Origin: Macrobrachium rosenbergii
Lineage: Eukaryota > Arthropoda > Malacostraca > Decapoda > Palaemonidae
NCBI RefSeq assembly: GCF_040412425.1
Contig: NC_089762.1
Location: 23,113,606 to 23,177,605, forward strand
DNA length: 64,000 bases
Direction: 5' to 3'
Positions within the stretch are counted from its first letter, which is position 1. Every line of letters starts with the position of its first letter. Below, piece after piece: positions 24,476-37,148 of the stretch. A program made the position numbers and the translations under genes. The notes beneath the pieces are model-generated. The model was given only the letters and a program-made list of their open reading frames with translations, made no database searches and was not told the DNA's origin.

Positions 24476-24934
24476 CTAGTAGAGGACTGGCAGATTGCAT
24501 AGGTCCTTCTGAATTTATACACGGGCTTCAGCGCGGCGGGGGGGGTCATGGATGGCGAATTCTGATTGGTTGCAGTCAGCGAACTTCAAGCCAAATTTCT
24601 GCGGCGAAGCTCGATCCTGACAGATCTTCGCAACCTGAGAATGTCATTCATTCCAGCGTTCCCATTGGCCTGCCGTTGCGTGATGTCATGCCGGCTGACA
24701 TCATCGGTAGTTTGGCTGCTATTGGGCTGCGGATGAATGATGTCATTATCTACTCTTTCTGTCGTAGTCGGGATTGTCTCGAAGGGCGCCTCGCTCATCA
24801 GGGCATCTCCATTCTCAGGTTGTCGTTTTCAGGTATTCGTTGGATTTGGCGGGTGTTTTGCATTATTCTTCTTAAATTCGTGGGTAGGAGCGATGCCTCC
24901 TGCGTCGTATTCATTGTTGGTTTTCTCTCGGCAA

Positions 24935-25540
24935 ATTCGAACTGGCCTGGAAAAATGGTACAACGGTGAGAACACACAACCTGCCCCCCAAGATGACATA
25001 AAGATCTATTATAAGGCCCGGATGCATCCCCAGTACCGTGAGGACGAGAACTCCATGAAGAAAATCGTCATGGAAAACGTCACCCCGACCGAAGACAGTA
25101 AGAGAATAAATCTTATAATTTATTATAAGAACCGCCGTACCCGTGATCTGGTGATGAAAAATAACCCCTCTCCGCCAGCAAGAGAACCCCTCAAGCAGAA
25201 GAACGTGGTCTACCAATTTGTATGTCCTGTCCGAGGATGCCCCGGCGCTTATATTGGAATGACCACGATGCGTCTGTCTAAAGGATCTCCTGCCACGCCC
25301 AGGAGGGTGCCATCATAAACCACGCCCGTGCTACTCACAATATTTCCATCTCCCGCGACAGTATTATACAAAATATAAGTATAATCAGGAGAGCCGCCGA
25401 CCCCTCGACGTCTGCGCCTGCTAGAGGCGCTCCTCATTGCCGAGAGAAAACCAACAATGAATACGACGCAGGAGGCATCGCTCCTACCCACGAATTTAAG
25501 AAGAATAATGCAAAACACCCGCCAAATCCAACGAATACCT
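24935..25540 (+). pseudogene. Penelope-like protein C-terminus with GIY-YIG endonuclease domain, frameshifted
   Basis: The coding frame reads LEKWYNGENTQ, then YYKARMHPQY, then a GIY-YIG module. VVYQF stands in for the GIY strand and AYIGMT for YIG (25,202-25,270). Two cysteines (CPVRGC) precede YIG, and after a frameshift near 25,280 HAQEGAIINHARATH supplies two histidines, forming the CCHH pattern seen in several Penelope groups. A second shift leads to LLEALLIAERKPTMNTTQEA (about 25,420-25,480), whose EALLI glutamate fits the conserved acidic residue of the family. GIY-YIG enzymes nick target DNA to prime reverse transcription. At least two frameshifts make this copy non-functional. Confidence 0.82.
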
Positions 25541-25899
25541 GAAAACGACAACCCTGAGAATGGAGATGCCCCTGATGAGCGAGGCGCCCTTCGAGACAAT
25601 CCCCGACTACGACAGAAAGAGTAGATAATGACATCATTCATCCGCAGCCCAATAGCAGCCAAACTACCGATGATGTCAGCCGGCATGACATCACGCAACG
25701 GCAGGCCAATCGGGAACGCTGGAATGAATGACATTCCCAGGTTGCGAAGATCTGTCAGGATCGAGCTTCGCCGCAGAAATTTGGCTTGAAGTTCGCTGAC
25801 TGCAACCAATCAGAATTCGCCATCCATGACCCCTCGCCGGGCTGAAGCCCGTGTATAAATTCAGAAGGACCTATGCAATCTGCCAGTCCTCTACTAGCT

Positions 25900-25945
25900 C
25901 CCGCTGGAGAATGACAGAAGAGTCTGTCAAAACGCGTCGCGGCAA
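25900..25945 (+). ncRNA. Possible hammerhead ribozyme relic in right Penelope arm
   Basis: The same structure as in the left arm in the opposite orientation, but the GAAA of the core has become AAAA (GTCTGTCAAAACGCGTC). This copy is less likely to be active than the left one. Confidence 0.3.
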
Positions 25946-26139
25946 CAATTGTATAGAACCAACTGTATAGAATATATAAAGAAGCAGAATCCAGATTTTG
26001 ACTTTTCCCCCATGAAATGACAAATATAGGCGAGCTGTTAGCACGCACCCCCACTGAAGAGAAGTCCGCAATAAGGAAAATAGAAAAAGTCTTCTACAAA
26101 ATAAATGCAGCTGAAGCAGCAATAATATTCAATAGAACC

Positions 26140-26355
26140 TATTATTATTATTATTATTTAAATGGTATTAGTTTTTTTTGCTTTTATAAGTGAAATACTT
26201 GATTTTTTCACTATTATTATTTATTGTTGTAGTTATTTTTTATTTTTATATATGAAATATTTGATTACTTTGTAGTTTTTGTTAAGTATTATGAGTCTGG
26301 TTCTCTGTATGACCTTCAGGAATTCACAAGATTATTATTATTATTATTATTATTA

Positions 26356-26405
<50 letters not shown>

Positions 26406-26520
26406 TAAATGCGTTTACTTATTTTTGCTTTTAAAAATTAAATACCTCGTTATTTTGTTATTTTTGTTAGGATTTATAGGTTTGGCTTTCTGTATATTCT
26501 TAGAAGTCCACAGGGTTTTC

Positions 26521-26588
<68 letters not shown>

Positions 26589-26830
26589 TATTATTATTAT
26601 TATTTAAGTGATGTTAGTTATTTTTGCTATTAAAAATTTAATACCTGGTTTTTTAGTTACTGTTAGGAATTCCTTCGGGAATTCACTGTGGTATCGTGAT
26701 ATTATTGCTATAAATGTTTTAACTTAGTTTTTTGTTTTATAAATAAAATACTTGATTCGTTTGTAGTTATTTTCAGTATTCTGCTTTGAATGTCATTCAG
26801 GGATTCAGAGGGTTATATTATTATTATTTT
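26140..26830. repeat. Tandem repeat of about 185 bp, each unit carrying (ATT)n
   Basis: Four decayed units start at about 26,140, 26,332, 26,522 and 26,690. Each has (ATT)n, then TATTTAAATG-like, then TTTTTGCTTTTAAAAATTAA-like, then an ATACCTGGTT/ATACTTGATT block, then GTATGACCTTCAGGAATTCA-like, then the next (ATT)n. A fifth partial unit follows the (ATT)n at 27,777-27,855. The largest ATT runs are 26,332-26,405 and 26,522-26,602. Confidence 0.8.
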
Positions 26831-27775
26831 TGTAATGTTTTTATTATTCTTTTTTATGTTCTTCGTTATATGATTGCATAGATTTTAGTCTTTCTCTTCT
26901 TACCTTAGTTTCTTTCGAGGTGTCCTTCAGATCGCTTCGCGGATGATGTGCTATCTTTGTATATTTATTCCTTTTAAATATTGATATCTCTCAGAAAGGC
27001 GTATAGAGACGAGATCGGTAATTTCTTCACTTTAATTAGTACTTAATATTATAAAGATCAGTACAAAATTAACAAGTTACAATGATGAAAACGAATCACT
27101 CTTGAATCAGTCTATATGGGGAACATGGAAGCGATTGGGAGAAGTACTCTCCCTTGAAGGACACAGTTCTGACTCTGGTCTCCTCGTCGGTCTCTCACTC
27201 GTTGAACCCTCAGGAAACTTGCTATCTGTAAATCTCCACCTCCTTCTAGCCTTATTGGAAGGATTAATCAGCAAGGCCTCCCCTTCAAGTAGCTGATTGG
27301 AAGGACTGTAGTGGGTGTGATTCAAATCTCTCCTTAGAGGACTTGATAGGAGGTGATCTTAGGAGGGTGTGGGAAAGACCCTCCCATACATAATTGATTG
27401 GAGGTTGAAGAAGTATATGGTCAACCCCAAATTCCTGGAACTTCCACGAAAACACCTTCCGGAGAAGGCGGGAATATAGAATCAGCTGTTGTAAGCATTT
27501 AGACTGTGCTGACTCATGTTTTGCTTGGCTTCAATCGTGAGGCCATTATTTCCCATTTTTACGACTGTTTTTATGGCTTAAACACGATATACTGCAATGT
27601 AAACATCTAGCGTATTGATAACACGACACAACAGCATTTGGCCGTTATCATTGTGTTTCTTTTGCTCTCTCTTTACTCTTATTTCTCTCTCCTTCTCTCT
27701 CCTAACTTTTTCTCTTTCTATCTCTCTCTCTCTCTCTCTTTTCTATTTAATTTCCCTATCTATTCTACACCACAA

Positions 27776-27776
<1 letters not shown>
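26831..27776. other. Unannotated stretch including a short Arg/Ser/Pro-rich minus frame
   Basis: The 27,100-27,480 part is less AT-rich than its surroundings and has a 72-codon minus-strand frame (27,107-27,325). It could be the edge of a retroelement, but no motif is identifiable. A CT-rich run at 27,718-27,739 precedes the (ATT)n. Confidence 0.4.

Positions 27777-27855
<79 letters not shown>
27777..27855. repeat. (ATT)n microsatellite, about 26 units
   Basis: A pure run followed by TTTTGCTTTTAAAAATGAAA, the same motif that follows (ATT)n in the 185-bp repeats. Confidence 0.97.
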
Positions 27856-27856
<1 letters not shown>

Positions 27857-28109
27857 GTGTGTATCTTATTTTGCTTTTAAAAATGAAATAACTCAAATTT
27901 ATTGCAATATTTCAACGCTGAATTTGAAGACGAAATTAGCGGAGTGAGTTTTCTAAAACTGGATTTCTTCGATAAGATCGTAATTTTTTTATTATAGTTT
28001 TTTTGCCGAGGGGGTTTAAGACCCCTTTTTCAAATCCCCCCCTCCCCCGGCGGGCTTTAAAGGATTGAGTTGCTTTTAGGTTTTGCTTTCCGAGAGAAAG
28101 TTCCCTTCA

Positions 28110-28585
28110 CGTCTTTTAAGTTTCGCTTCTTTTTTTTACTTTTATCTTTTAAGTGTGTTGTTTTATTTTATTTTTTAAGTGTCACTATTTTTTACTTTTA
28201 TTTTTTTAAGTTTCATTTTTCCTTTTATTTTTTAACTTTCATTTTTTTACTTTCATTTCTTAAATGTCACTATTTCTTTTACTTTTATTGTTAACTTTCA
28301 CTCTTTTATCACTTATTTTTAACTTTCTTTTTGCTTTTATTGTTTTACTTTCACTTTTTCGACTTTCATTTTTAAGCTTTCACTTTTTTCAATTTTTATT
28401 TTTCAACTTTCACTATTTTTATCACATTTATTTTTTAACCTTCGCCTTTTTTACTTTTATTTTCCAACTTTCGCTTTCTTTTGCTTTTATTTTTAAATCA
28501 CTTTTCTTACTTTTATTTTTTAAAGTTCACTTTTTTTACTTTTATTTTTTAACTTTAACATTTTTTAACTTCTATTTTTAACACG
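28110..28585. repeat. Degenerate T-rich minisatellite, about 28-30 bp period
   Basis: Repeated TTTTTACTTTTATTTTTTAA plus CTTTCAC units, heavily diverged. It gives Phe/Leu-rich false frames. Confidence 0.8.
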
Positions 28586-28594
28586 ATAATCAGC

Positions 28595-28806
28595 TTTCAG
28601 ATCTTAAAAATTACTGAGGCTAGAGGGCTGCAAATTGGTATGTTGACCGTCCACCTCCAATCATCAAACATATCAAATTGCAGCCCTCTAGCCTCCTCAG
28701 CAGTTTTTATTCTATTTAAGGTTAAAGTTAGCCACAATCGTACTTCTGACAACATAGGATAGGCCACCACCGGGCCGTGGATAAAAGTTTCATGGGTCGA
28801 GGCTTT
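28595..28806 (+). mobile_element. Dispersed hairpin family (R4), copy 2
   Basis: Hairpin at 28,616-28,695 with GAGGCTAGAGGGCTGCAAAT and its complement, followed by the GGTTAAAGTTAGCCACAATC block, GGGCCGTGG and GTTTCATGGG. It lacks the last part (AAAACTCGATTGC) present in copies 1, 3 and 4. Confidence 0.85.
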
Positions 28807-28966
28807 CTTCAGCGCATGTTTTACTTGTTTCAATTGCTAATAAAGTACACTTTCACTCAAGCGCTCAGTGATTAGTGATTGAGGATTGGCTTACTTTGTT
28901 CACTTGTGAGAACTAAAAGTTATTGCAAAACGCACGGAAAATATAGACAAAAAATTTCCTCAGCAA

Positions 28967-29336
<370 letters not shown>

Positions 29337-29338
29337 GT

Positions 29339-29541
<203 letters not shown>

Positions 29542-29891
29542 ACCTTCACTCCTGACTTCTTCTTCTCCTTACCTAAAGAAAGAAGGTGGGAGTCCCACCA
29601 TCATCATCATCATCATCATATCATCATCATCCGGCCAATTGCTTCGAATCACTGTTATGTCTTTCGACGACCTGAAGCAGCGGCAGTGTCAAGGAAACTC
29701 CTGTCGACTGATTTCCTCCGGAGAAGTTTTCCAATTAGGACTTCCGCTCCTTCGTCATTCACGGTCCTTATTCAGATTTGTAGGATTCTTGATTTTTTTT
29801 TCGTAGGATGGGATGCAGACGGTATCCTATACTACAGTTTTATTGGGGTTTTGGGGTAGCATACCAAATCCCAGTAGATAGACATCTGTTG

Positions 29892-29892
<1 letters not shown>

Positions 29893-29970
<78 letters not shown>
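29893..29970. repeat. (TA)n microsatellite
   Basis: A pure TA run. Confidence 0.96.
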
Positions 29971-29971
<1 letters not shown>

Positions 29972-30616
29972 CAGAAAATATGTATATTTAACATTGTCAG
30001 GTACAGAGATGTAATGGAAGAATTTTGGTAGTGAGATGGTACTGTATGAACCCGTCACTTGCAGAATCGTTGCATTCAGCAAATAGTTGATCATATTGGC
30101 CGAGTCATATGACCGAGTTGCTATGTGGGTACATGAGTTCGTATGTTACAGAATCTCGAATTTGTCTCTAATTCTGCCCAAAAATTAGTTCGATCGTTCA
30201 TTAGCGGAACTAGAGCGAGATCGTGAAGACATTATCTTTGAGTGTGGCAAGCTCTTAGAATTGGCAGAATAAGGTACAGTTCAGACTCTTCGTTTTTCTA
30301 TGTGAATTGTGGACTTATGGTCTTTTACCATATTTCAAGACATTTTTGAACTTGTGTGCAAAGTTCAATATACTTTTTTTTGCCATTTCAATATTCTATT
30401 TTATTGTGTTCTATATTTTACCAGTATGCTATTTACTCATGCATTTTAGACTTTTCATTATTATGTTTTGCACTTGCATATTTTTGGGAGAGTATTATTT
30501 TGTGCTTAATTTTTTCGACAGATGTCATGGTTGTGGTGGTTGTGGTGATGACTTTGTGGGCAATGATATGATGTAGTCATGATGGTGTGATTATAGAGAC
30601 ATACATATGGCAAGAT
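29971..30616. other. Unannotated non-coding stretch
   Basis: No recognised repeat or gene. An 89-codon hydrophobic frame (30,307-30,576) is T-rich sequence without domain features. Confidence 0.5.
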
Positions 30617-30696
30617 AGAGAGAGAGAGAAAGGAAGAAAGTCTTAGAGAGAGAGAGAAAGAGAGAGAAGAAAGTATGAGAGGGAGAGATTGGGGGA

Positions 30697-30771
<75 letters not shown>
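30617..30771. repeat. (GA)n compound microsatellite
   Basis: Interrupted GA from 30,617, then a pure run of about 70 bp ending near 30,771. Confidence 0.95.
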
Positions 30772-30775
<4 letters not shown>

Positions 30776-30852
30776 GAAGAAAGTGAAGAAAGACAGACAG
30801 ACAGAATTTCATAAATTATTGAACTAATTCATGACTGAAAGTAGTGAAAAGG

Positions 30853-30855
<3 letters not shown>

Positions 30856-30907
<52 letters not shown>
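30856..30907. repeat. (AAT)n microsatellite
   Basis: A pure trinucleotide run of about 17 units, complementary in sense to the (ATT)n arrays elsewhere. Confidence 0.97.
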
Positions 30908-31099
30908 GTGTACACCAGTATATACAACTATCTACAGTACATAGACAACCCAAACTCCCGCATACATCTCTCCTGTTCCGTCGAATTGTACATCAAAGAA
31001 AGTACATAAGTTCATGCAAATTTTTGCTTGACTGCACTCCACGCAAAGCCTTTTCCTGTCTGACGTCAGCTGAGTAAACTTCAATTAACGTCAGGCATC

Positions 31100-32275
31100 A
31101 GGAAAGAGACGTCCATTAGAGTGTTTTCTCCCCATTTCCCCATTTTCAGGATTTAACATTCTTCCATACCCAGAAAACCACCAGAAATGTTTTCCCCAGT
31201 TTTCAGGGTTTAACATTCTTCCATATCCAGAAAACCATTAGAATGCTTCCTCCCCATTTACCCATTTTCAGGATTGAACGTTTTTCCATATCCAGAAAAC
31301 CATAAGAATGTTTTCCCCCATTTTCAGGATTTAACATTCTTCCATATCCAGAACCCCATTCGAAAGTTTCCCTTCATTTCCCAATTTTCAGGATTTAGAA
31401 ACCATTAGAATATTTTCCCCCATTTTCAGGATTTAACATTCTTCCATATCCAGAACCCCATTCGAAAGTTTCCCTCCATTTCCCAATTTTCAGGATTTAG
31501 CCTTTTTCCATATCCAGAAAACCATTAGAATATTTTCCCCCATTTTCAGGAATTAACATTCTTCCATATCCAGAACCAAATTAAGATGTTTTCCTCCATT
31601 TTCAAGATTTAACATTCTTCCATATCCAGAAAACCATGAGAATGTTTTCCCCCTATTTTCAGGATTTAACATTCTTGCATATCCAGAACCCCATTAGAAT
31701 GCTTTCTCCCCATTTCCCCATTTTCAGGATTGAACGTTTTTCCATATCCAGACAATCATGAGAATATTTTCCCCCAGTTTCAGGATTTAACGTTCTTCCA
31801 TATCTACATGCCCATTAAAATGTTTTCTCCTCATTTCCCCATTTTCAAGATTCAACATTCTTCCATATCCAAAAAAAACCATGAGAATGTTTTCCCCATT
31901 TTCAGGAATTAACGTTTTTCCATATCCGTAACCCCATTAGAATGTTTTCTCTTCATTTCCCCATTTTCAAGATTCAACATTCTTCCATATCCAAAAAAAC
32001 ATGAGAATGTTTTCCCCCCATTTTCAGGAATTAACGTTTTTCCATATCCGTAACCCCATTAGAATGTTTTCCCCCATTTTTCAGATTTAACATTCTTCCA
32101 TCTCCAGAAAACCATGAGAATGTTTTCTCCCCATTTCCCTATTTTCAAGATTTAACGTTTTTCCATGTCCAGGCAATCATGAGAATGTTTTCCTCTGTTT
32201 TACCCCCCTTTTCAAGGATTAACATTCTTCCATACCCAGAACCCCAATAGAATATTTTCCCTCCATTCCCCCACT
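31100..32275. repeat. Minisatellite of about 63 bp, about 18 copies
   Basis: Units run CCCCATTTTCAGGATTTAAC, ATTCTTCCATATCCAGAA, AACCATTAGAATGTTTTC. Two length classes occur, depending on an extra CATTTCCCC segment. The CCATATCC landmark recurs about 18 times between 31,162 and 32,231, giving a mean spacing near 63 bp. Unit divergence is moderate. Confidence 0.92.
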
Positions 32276-32504
32276 TCCAAGACGTAGCGAATATGCATTT
32301 CTGGAAGGCCCCTCCAGTGAGGTGAGGAGAGAAGCTTTTAAAGGCAGACAGATGTGCGATACATTAAGGGGAAGGCCCTCTTCAATTCCACAACCTCCCA
32401 ACTCCCACCGCCACCCGTCAAGTTGGCGGAGCGAACGGAGCCGAGTGGAATGACTACACCGAAATCATTTTAATCATTCTGGGGTAAGAAGTAGTTTGCT
32501 GCCA

Positions 32505-32860
32505 CGTTCTTCTTCTTCTTCTTCTTCTTCTTCTTCTTCTTCTTCTTCTTCTTCTTCTTCTTCTTCTTCTTCGTCTCCTTCTTCTCCACTCTTCATCATC
32601 ATCATCTTCTTCTTCTTCATCCCCTTCTTCTTCTTCTTCTTCTTCTTCTTCTTCTTCTTCTTCTTCTTCTTCTTCTTCACTCTTGATCATCATCATCTTC
32701 TTCATCCCCTTCTTCTTCTTCTTCTTCTTCTTCTTCACTCTTGATCATCATCATCTTCTTCATCCCCTTCTTCTTCTTCTTCTTCTTCTTTTTCTTCTTC
32801 TTCTTCTTCTTCTTCTTCTTCTTCTTCTTCTTCTTCTTCTTCTTCTTCTTCTTCTTCCTA
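32505..32860. repeat. (TTC)n polypyrimidine array with ATCATCATC spacers
   Basis: About 350 bp in which the + strand is almost entirely pyrimidine. TTC runs are divided by repeated cassettes containing CACTCTTGATCATCATCATC and CATCCCC. The pure tracts have the mirror symmetry needed for intramolecular triplex DNA. Confidence 0.94.
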
Positions 32861-33480
32861 GACTCCTACGTGCCTGGACCAACTTTTTATCATTTTTAAG
32901 GTACGTTGAGTGAGGCATATTAAATATTTTATTCGGTATTTCCAAAAGGGTGAGAGAGGTAAAAAAGAAAATACCATTTCAACTGATCATCTTCACTTTT
33001 CCTACTTGATTCCTATGTGCCTGGACCATCTTTTTAAAGTTTTCATAGTACGCGGAATGAGGCAAATTTAACATTTTATTGCATGTTTACTAAAGGGTGA
33101 GAGAGATGAAAGGGAAAAGTGTAATTGTAACATTCTTCTTCACTTCTTTTTAGATTAATTTCGTTTCTCGACCAACTTTTTAACTGTTTAAGGTACGTTC
33201 AGTGAGGCAGTTTGAACATTATATTGCATTTTTGCAAAATGATTGAGGAAAAAGGGTGAGAGAGAGAAAGCAAATTGAGGAAAACGAACAGTTCTTATTC
33301 CATATTTGCAAAAGAGTGAGAGAGAAATATAAAAGGAATTGAGGAAAATCGAACAGTTTTATTCCATATCTGCAGAAGGGTGAGAGAGATAAAATGAAAA
33401 CGGAGGCGAGTTAAACAAAACAGTTTCATTCCATATTTTCAAAACCGAGATAGATAAAATGGGAAGTGTGTGATTTAAGC
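32861..33480. repeat. Decayed tandem repeat of about 140 bp, then about 75 bp units
   Basis: Three longer units start near 32,861, 33,000 and 33,140. They share GTGCCTGGACCAACTTTTT-like, GGTACGTTGAGTGAGGCA-like, ACATTTTATTGCAT and AAAGGGTGAGAGAG blocks. Shorter units lack the first half and repeat only the CATATTTGCAAAAG-GTGAGAGAG part to about 33,450. Confidence 0.78.
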
Positions 33481-33659
33481 TTCTTTCTCTTTTGTCTGTG
33501 ATTCCACTTTTCTATTCGTCTTTCTCCTTCCATAACATTCTTGGGTAACTCGTCTTATCGTCTGCATTTTTCTTACATTCAATATTCAGACCTCACTTCA
33601 CTGTAGGAGTGGTGCCTTAAAAGCCTCTTTGTGCTTGTAAACTTTTGCATTTGCGTGCT

Positions 33660-33690
33660 CACACACACACACACACATACACATGTGTAT

Positions 33691-33775
<85 letters not shown>

Positions 33776-33930
33776 TATTCTATGTATATACATACAGTAT
33801 ATCCATATACATATATATGTACCTGTAAATATGCATCTACATATAAATGTAAAAAGACTGTATATATATGTGTACGTGTATACATACATACATACATACA
33901 TACATACATACATACATACATACATACATA
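33660..33930. repeat. Compound (CA)n-(TA)n-(TACA)n array
   Basis: CA at 33,660-33,721, TA at 33,722-33,770, degenerate TA/CA to about 33,890, then TACA at about 33,890-33,930. Confidence 0.93.
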
Positions 33931-34192
33931 GACAGGTATCAGGGGCGAGTACAAAGTACTAATAATAATAGTAATAATAAGCTGCCTGTATAAAAATTGT
34001 CATATTTCATGGTATTGCCGCTACAGACAGTTTGGACCAAACGATTGAGTTACAGCAATCGACAATATCGAATTCAGGTGCGCTGCAGTAAGATTAAAAC
34101 TATGGCGAGACTTGTCAATCTTTTTGAAAGGAAAAATCTTTTTGCAAACGTGTAGTTTTTTTTTTTTGTTAATCTCTCTTGAAATGCATTCC

Positions 34193-34407
34193 TAAATATG
34201 AATTGAATTGAATACAGAATTTAGACCAACGGCCAAGTGGTGGGACCTATGAGGTCATTCGTCGCTGAAAAGGAAATTGAGAGTAGAAGGGTTGAAAGGT
34301 GTAACAGGAGGAAAACCTCAAAGCAGTTGCACTATGGAATAATTATTAGGAGAGGGTGCATAGCAAGATGGAAGAAAGAGAATATGAATGGAAGTACAGC
34401 AAAAGTA
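34193..34407 (-). mobile_element. Decapod SINE-like element (R2s family), copy 2
   Basis: Inverted relative to copy 1. The minus strand reads a TTCCATCTTGC block, TCATATTCTCTTTCTTCCAT, CCATAGTGCAACTGC, GTTACACCTTTCAACCCTTC, then GAATGACCTCATAGGTCCCA and a TTCAATTCAATTCA tail. It is 5'-truncated compared with the 16-kb copy. Confidence 0.82.
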
Positions 34408-34666
34408 TTAAGACCACAATTAAAGGTATTTATAAACGTTTAATAAATTCCAATATTAATAAAGGTATTTATAAACTTTTAATACATTTCAATATTGATA
34501 AACGCCATATCTCGTATCTAAAGGTCTCAAGATAACGTATTCTGAGCGGTTAATTTTATTTGTAAGTGGTTAAGAATGCATGAATGCTTCTCCTACATCT
34601 ATATTTTAATATGCAATGGAAGCCCCGTTTATTAAGAGGACAATAAAACAAAAAGTGCTCTTGCAA

Positions 34667-34728
34667 AATGACCTCATAGGTCCCAGTGCTTGGCCCTTGG
34701 CCTAAACTCCATATTCCATTCCATTCAC
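34667..34728 (+). mobile_element. Decapod SINE-like element (R2s family), copy 3 (3' end only)
   Basis: Only the 3' terminus remains: AATGACCTCATAGGTCCCAG, TGCTTGGCCCTTGGCCTAAA and a CCATTCCATTC tail. It faces away from copy 2, so the two 3' ends make an inverted pair about 400 bp apart. Confidence 0.8.
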
Positions 34729-35245
<517 letters not shown>

Positions 35246-35387
35246 TCAGGTAATGAACTTGGAAAGTTAAAATAAATGTTTACGTAATTTCAGTGCTAAG
35301 AATTTTTGAAAAATAATAATAATAAATAATAAAAACTCAGATAACTACGAAAAAATATGTTGCACTTCTCTTTTAAGTAAAAGTACG

Positions 35388-35393
<6 letters not shown>

Positions 35394-35453
<60 letters not shown>
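35394..35453. repeat. (TA)n microsatellite
   Basis: A pure TA run. Confidence 0.96.
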
Positions 35454-35462
<9 letters not shown>

Positions 35463-36078
35463 CACGACACAAACTCCTCCCCAAAAAACCTTTCATACAC
35501 CAAAAAGAAAAACCTGTTTTTATTTCCATGGAGGCAGGAATTACCTCTCATATTTCTCGAGAACATATATCAGAGGAAGTGGAGGTGGGTGAACTTAAGG
35601 AACTGATCCACTGAGGAAAAAAAGAAGAGAAAAAAACCCACTGGAGAAGAAAAAGAAAAACTCGAATCGTACCTTGCTCTACAAAACTCCAGACTTCCCT
35701 AAGAATTCTTGTCTGGGTTTTTGTTTAGGTTGAAAAAACAGGGAAAGCATTTTTCGTCTGAATTTAGCTGCTCACTTATTGGGGAGTTTTTTTTTTTTTT
35801 TTTTTTGCTATTGGGAGGTTTTTCTGTTTTGTGTTTGTATGGGTGCGGGACAATGGTGTATGGGGATTCCTTGTCCTTCCTCCCCAGACAATGTTACGCC
35901 TGGTTTGAATGATACGTCTGTTGCACTCTTCTTTTTTTCATTTCTTTTTATTTCGTTTTCCAAATTGTTCGTTCATTTTTGCTCTGCATGGCATTGAATG
36001 GATTTTCTTTGCTTACCCTTTTAGGTTTTTTTCCCAATTCTTAGCTGTGTGTATACAAACATACACATAACACACTTA
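35454..36078. other. Unannotated non-coding stretch
   Basis: Contains a 22-bp T run (about 35,788-35,809). Phe-rich frames across it are not credible genes. Confidence 0.55.
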
Positions 36079-36920
<842 letters not shown>

Positions 36921-37148
36921 TCCTCCTCCTCCTCCTCCTCCTCCTCCTCCTCCTCCTCCTCCTCCTTCGTCTTCTTCTTCTTCTCTTCTTCTTCTTCTTC
37001 TTCTTCTTCTTCTTCTTCTTCTTCTTCTTCTTCTATTCCTCCTCCTCCTCCTTCTCCTTCTCCTTTTCCTCCTCCTCTTCTCCTCCTCCTCTTCTCCTCC
37101 TCCTCCTCCTCCTCCTCCCCTTCTTCTCTTTCCCTCCTCCTCCTCCTA
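36921..37148. repeat. (CCT)n/(CTT)n polypyrimidine array
   Basis: About 230 bp of near-pure pyrimidine on the + strand, made of alternating CTC and TTC runs. Glu/Lys/Arg-rich minus frames are artefacts of it. Confidence 0.94.

Larger units (their letters stand above)
24206..26139 (+). mobile_element. Penelope-like retroelement in a foldback arrangement
   Basis: Two inverted arms, 24,234-24,934 and 25,437-26,139 (about 700 bp each, a few percent apart), flank about 500 bp of coding sequence. The + strand centre continues into the right arm as the C-terminal part of a Penelope-like protein. The right arm then carries the end of the ORF, an untranslated region, and the start of an ORF beginning at ATG 26,017 with RTPTEEKSAIRKIEKVFYKI. 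Each arm therefore spans a 3'-to-5' junction as in the pseudo-LTRs of tandem Penelope copies. The left arm is the same piece inverted and extends about 28 bp further (CFKEGLLPNY). Both outer ends stop at (ATT)n. No RT domain remains. Confidence 0.85.

Noticed and set aside
27107..27325. Possible C-terminus of an LTR retrotransposon polyprotein (minus)
   Set aside because: Basic and Ser/Pro-rich, but no integrase, protease or LTR feature could be identified, so it was left unassigned.
30307..30576. Hydrophobic 89-codon frame as a membrane protein
   Set aside because: T-rich sequence gives Phe/Leu/Ile by composition; two overlapping frames look equally hydrophobic.
31100..32275. CRISPR-like array because of regular ~63-bp spacing
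   Set aside because: The intervening sequences are also repeated, so it is a minisatellite.
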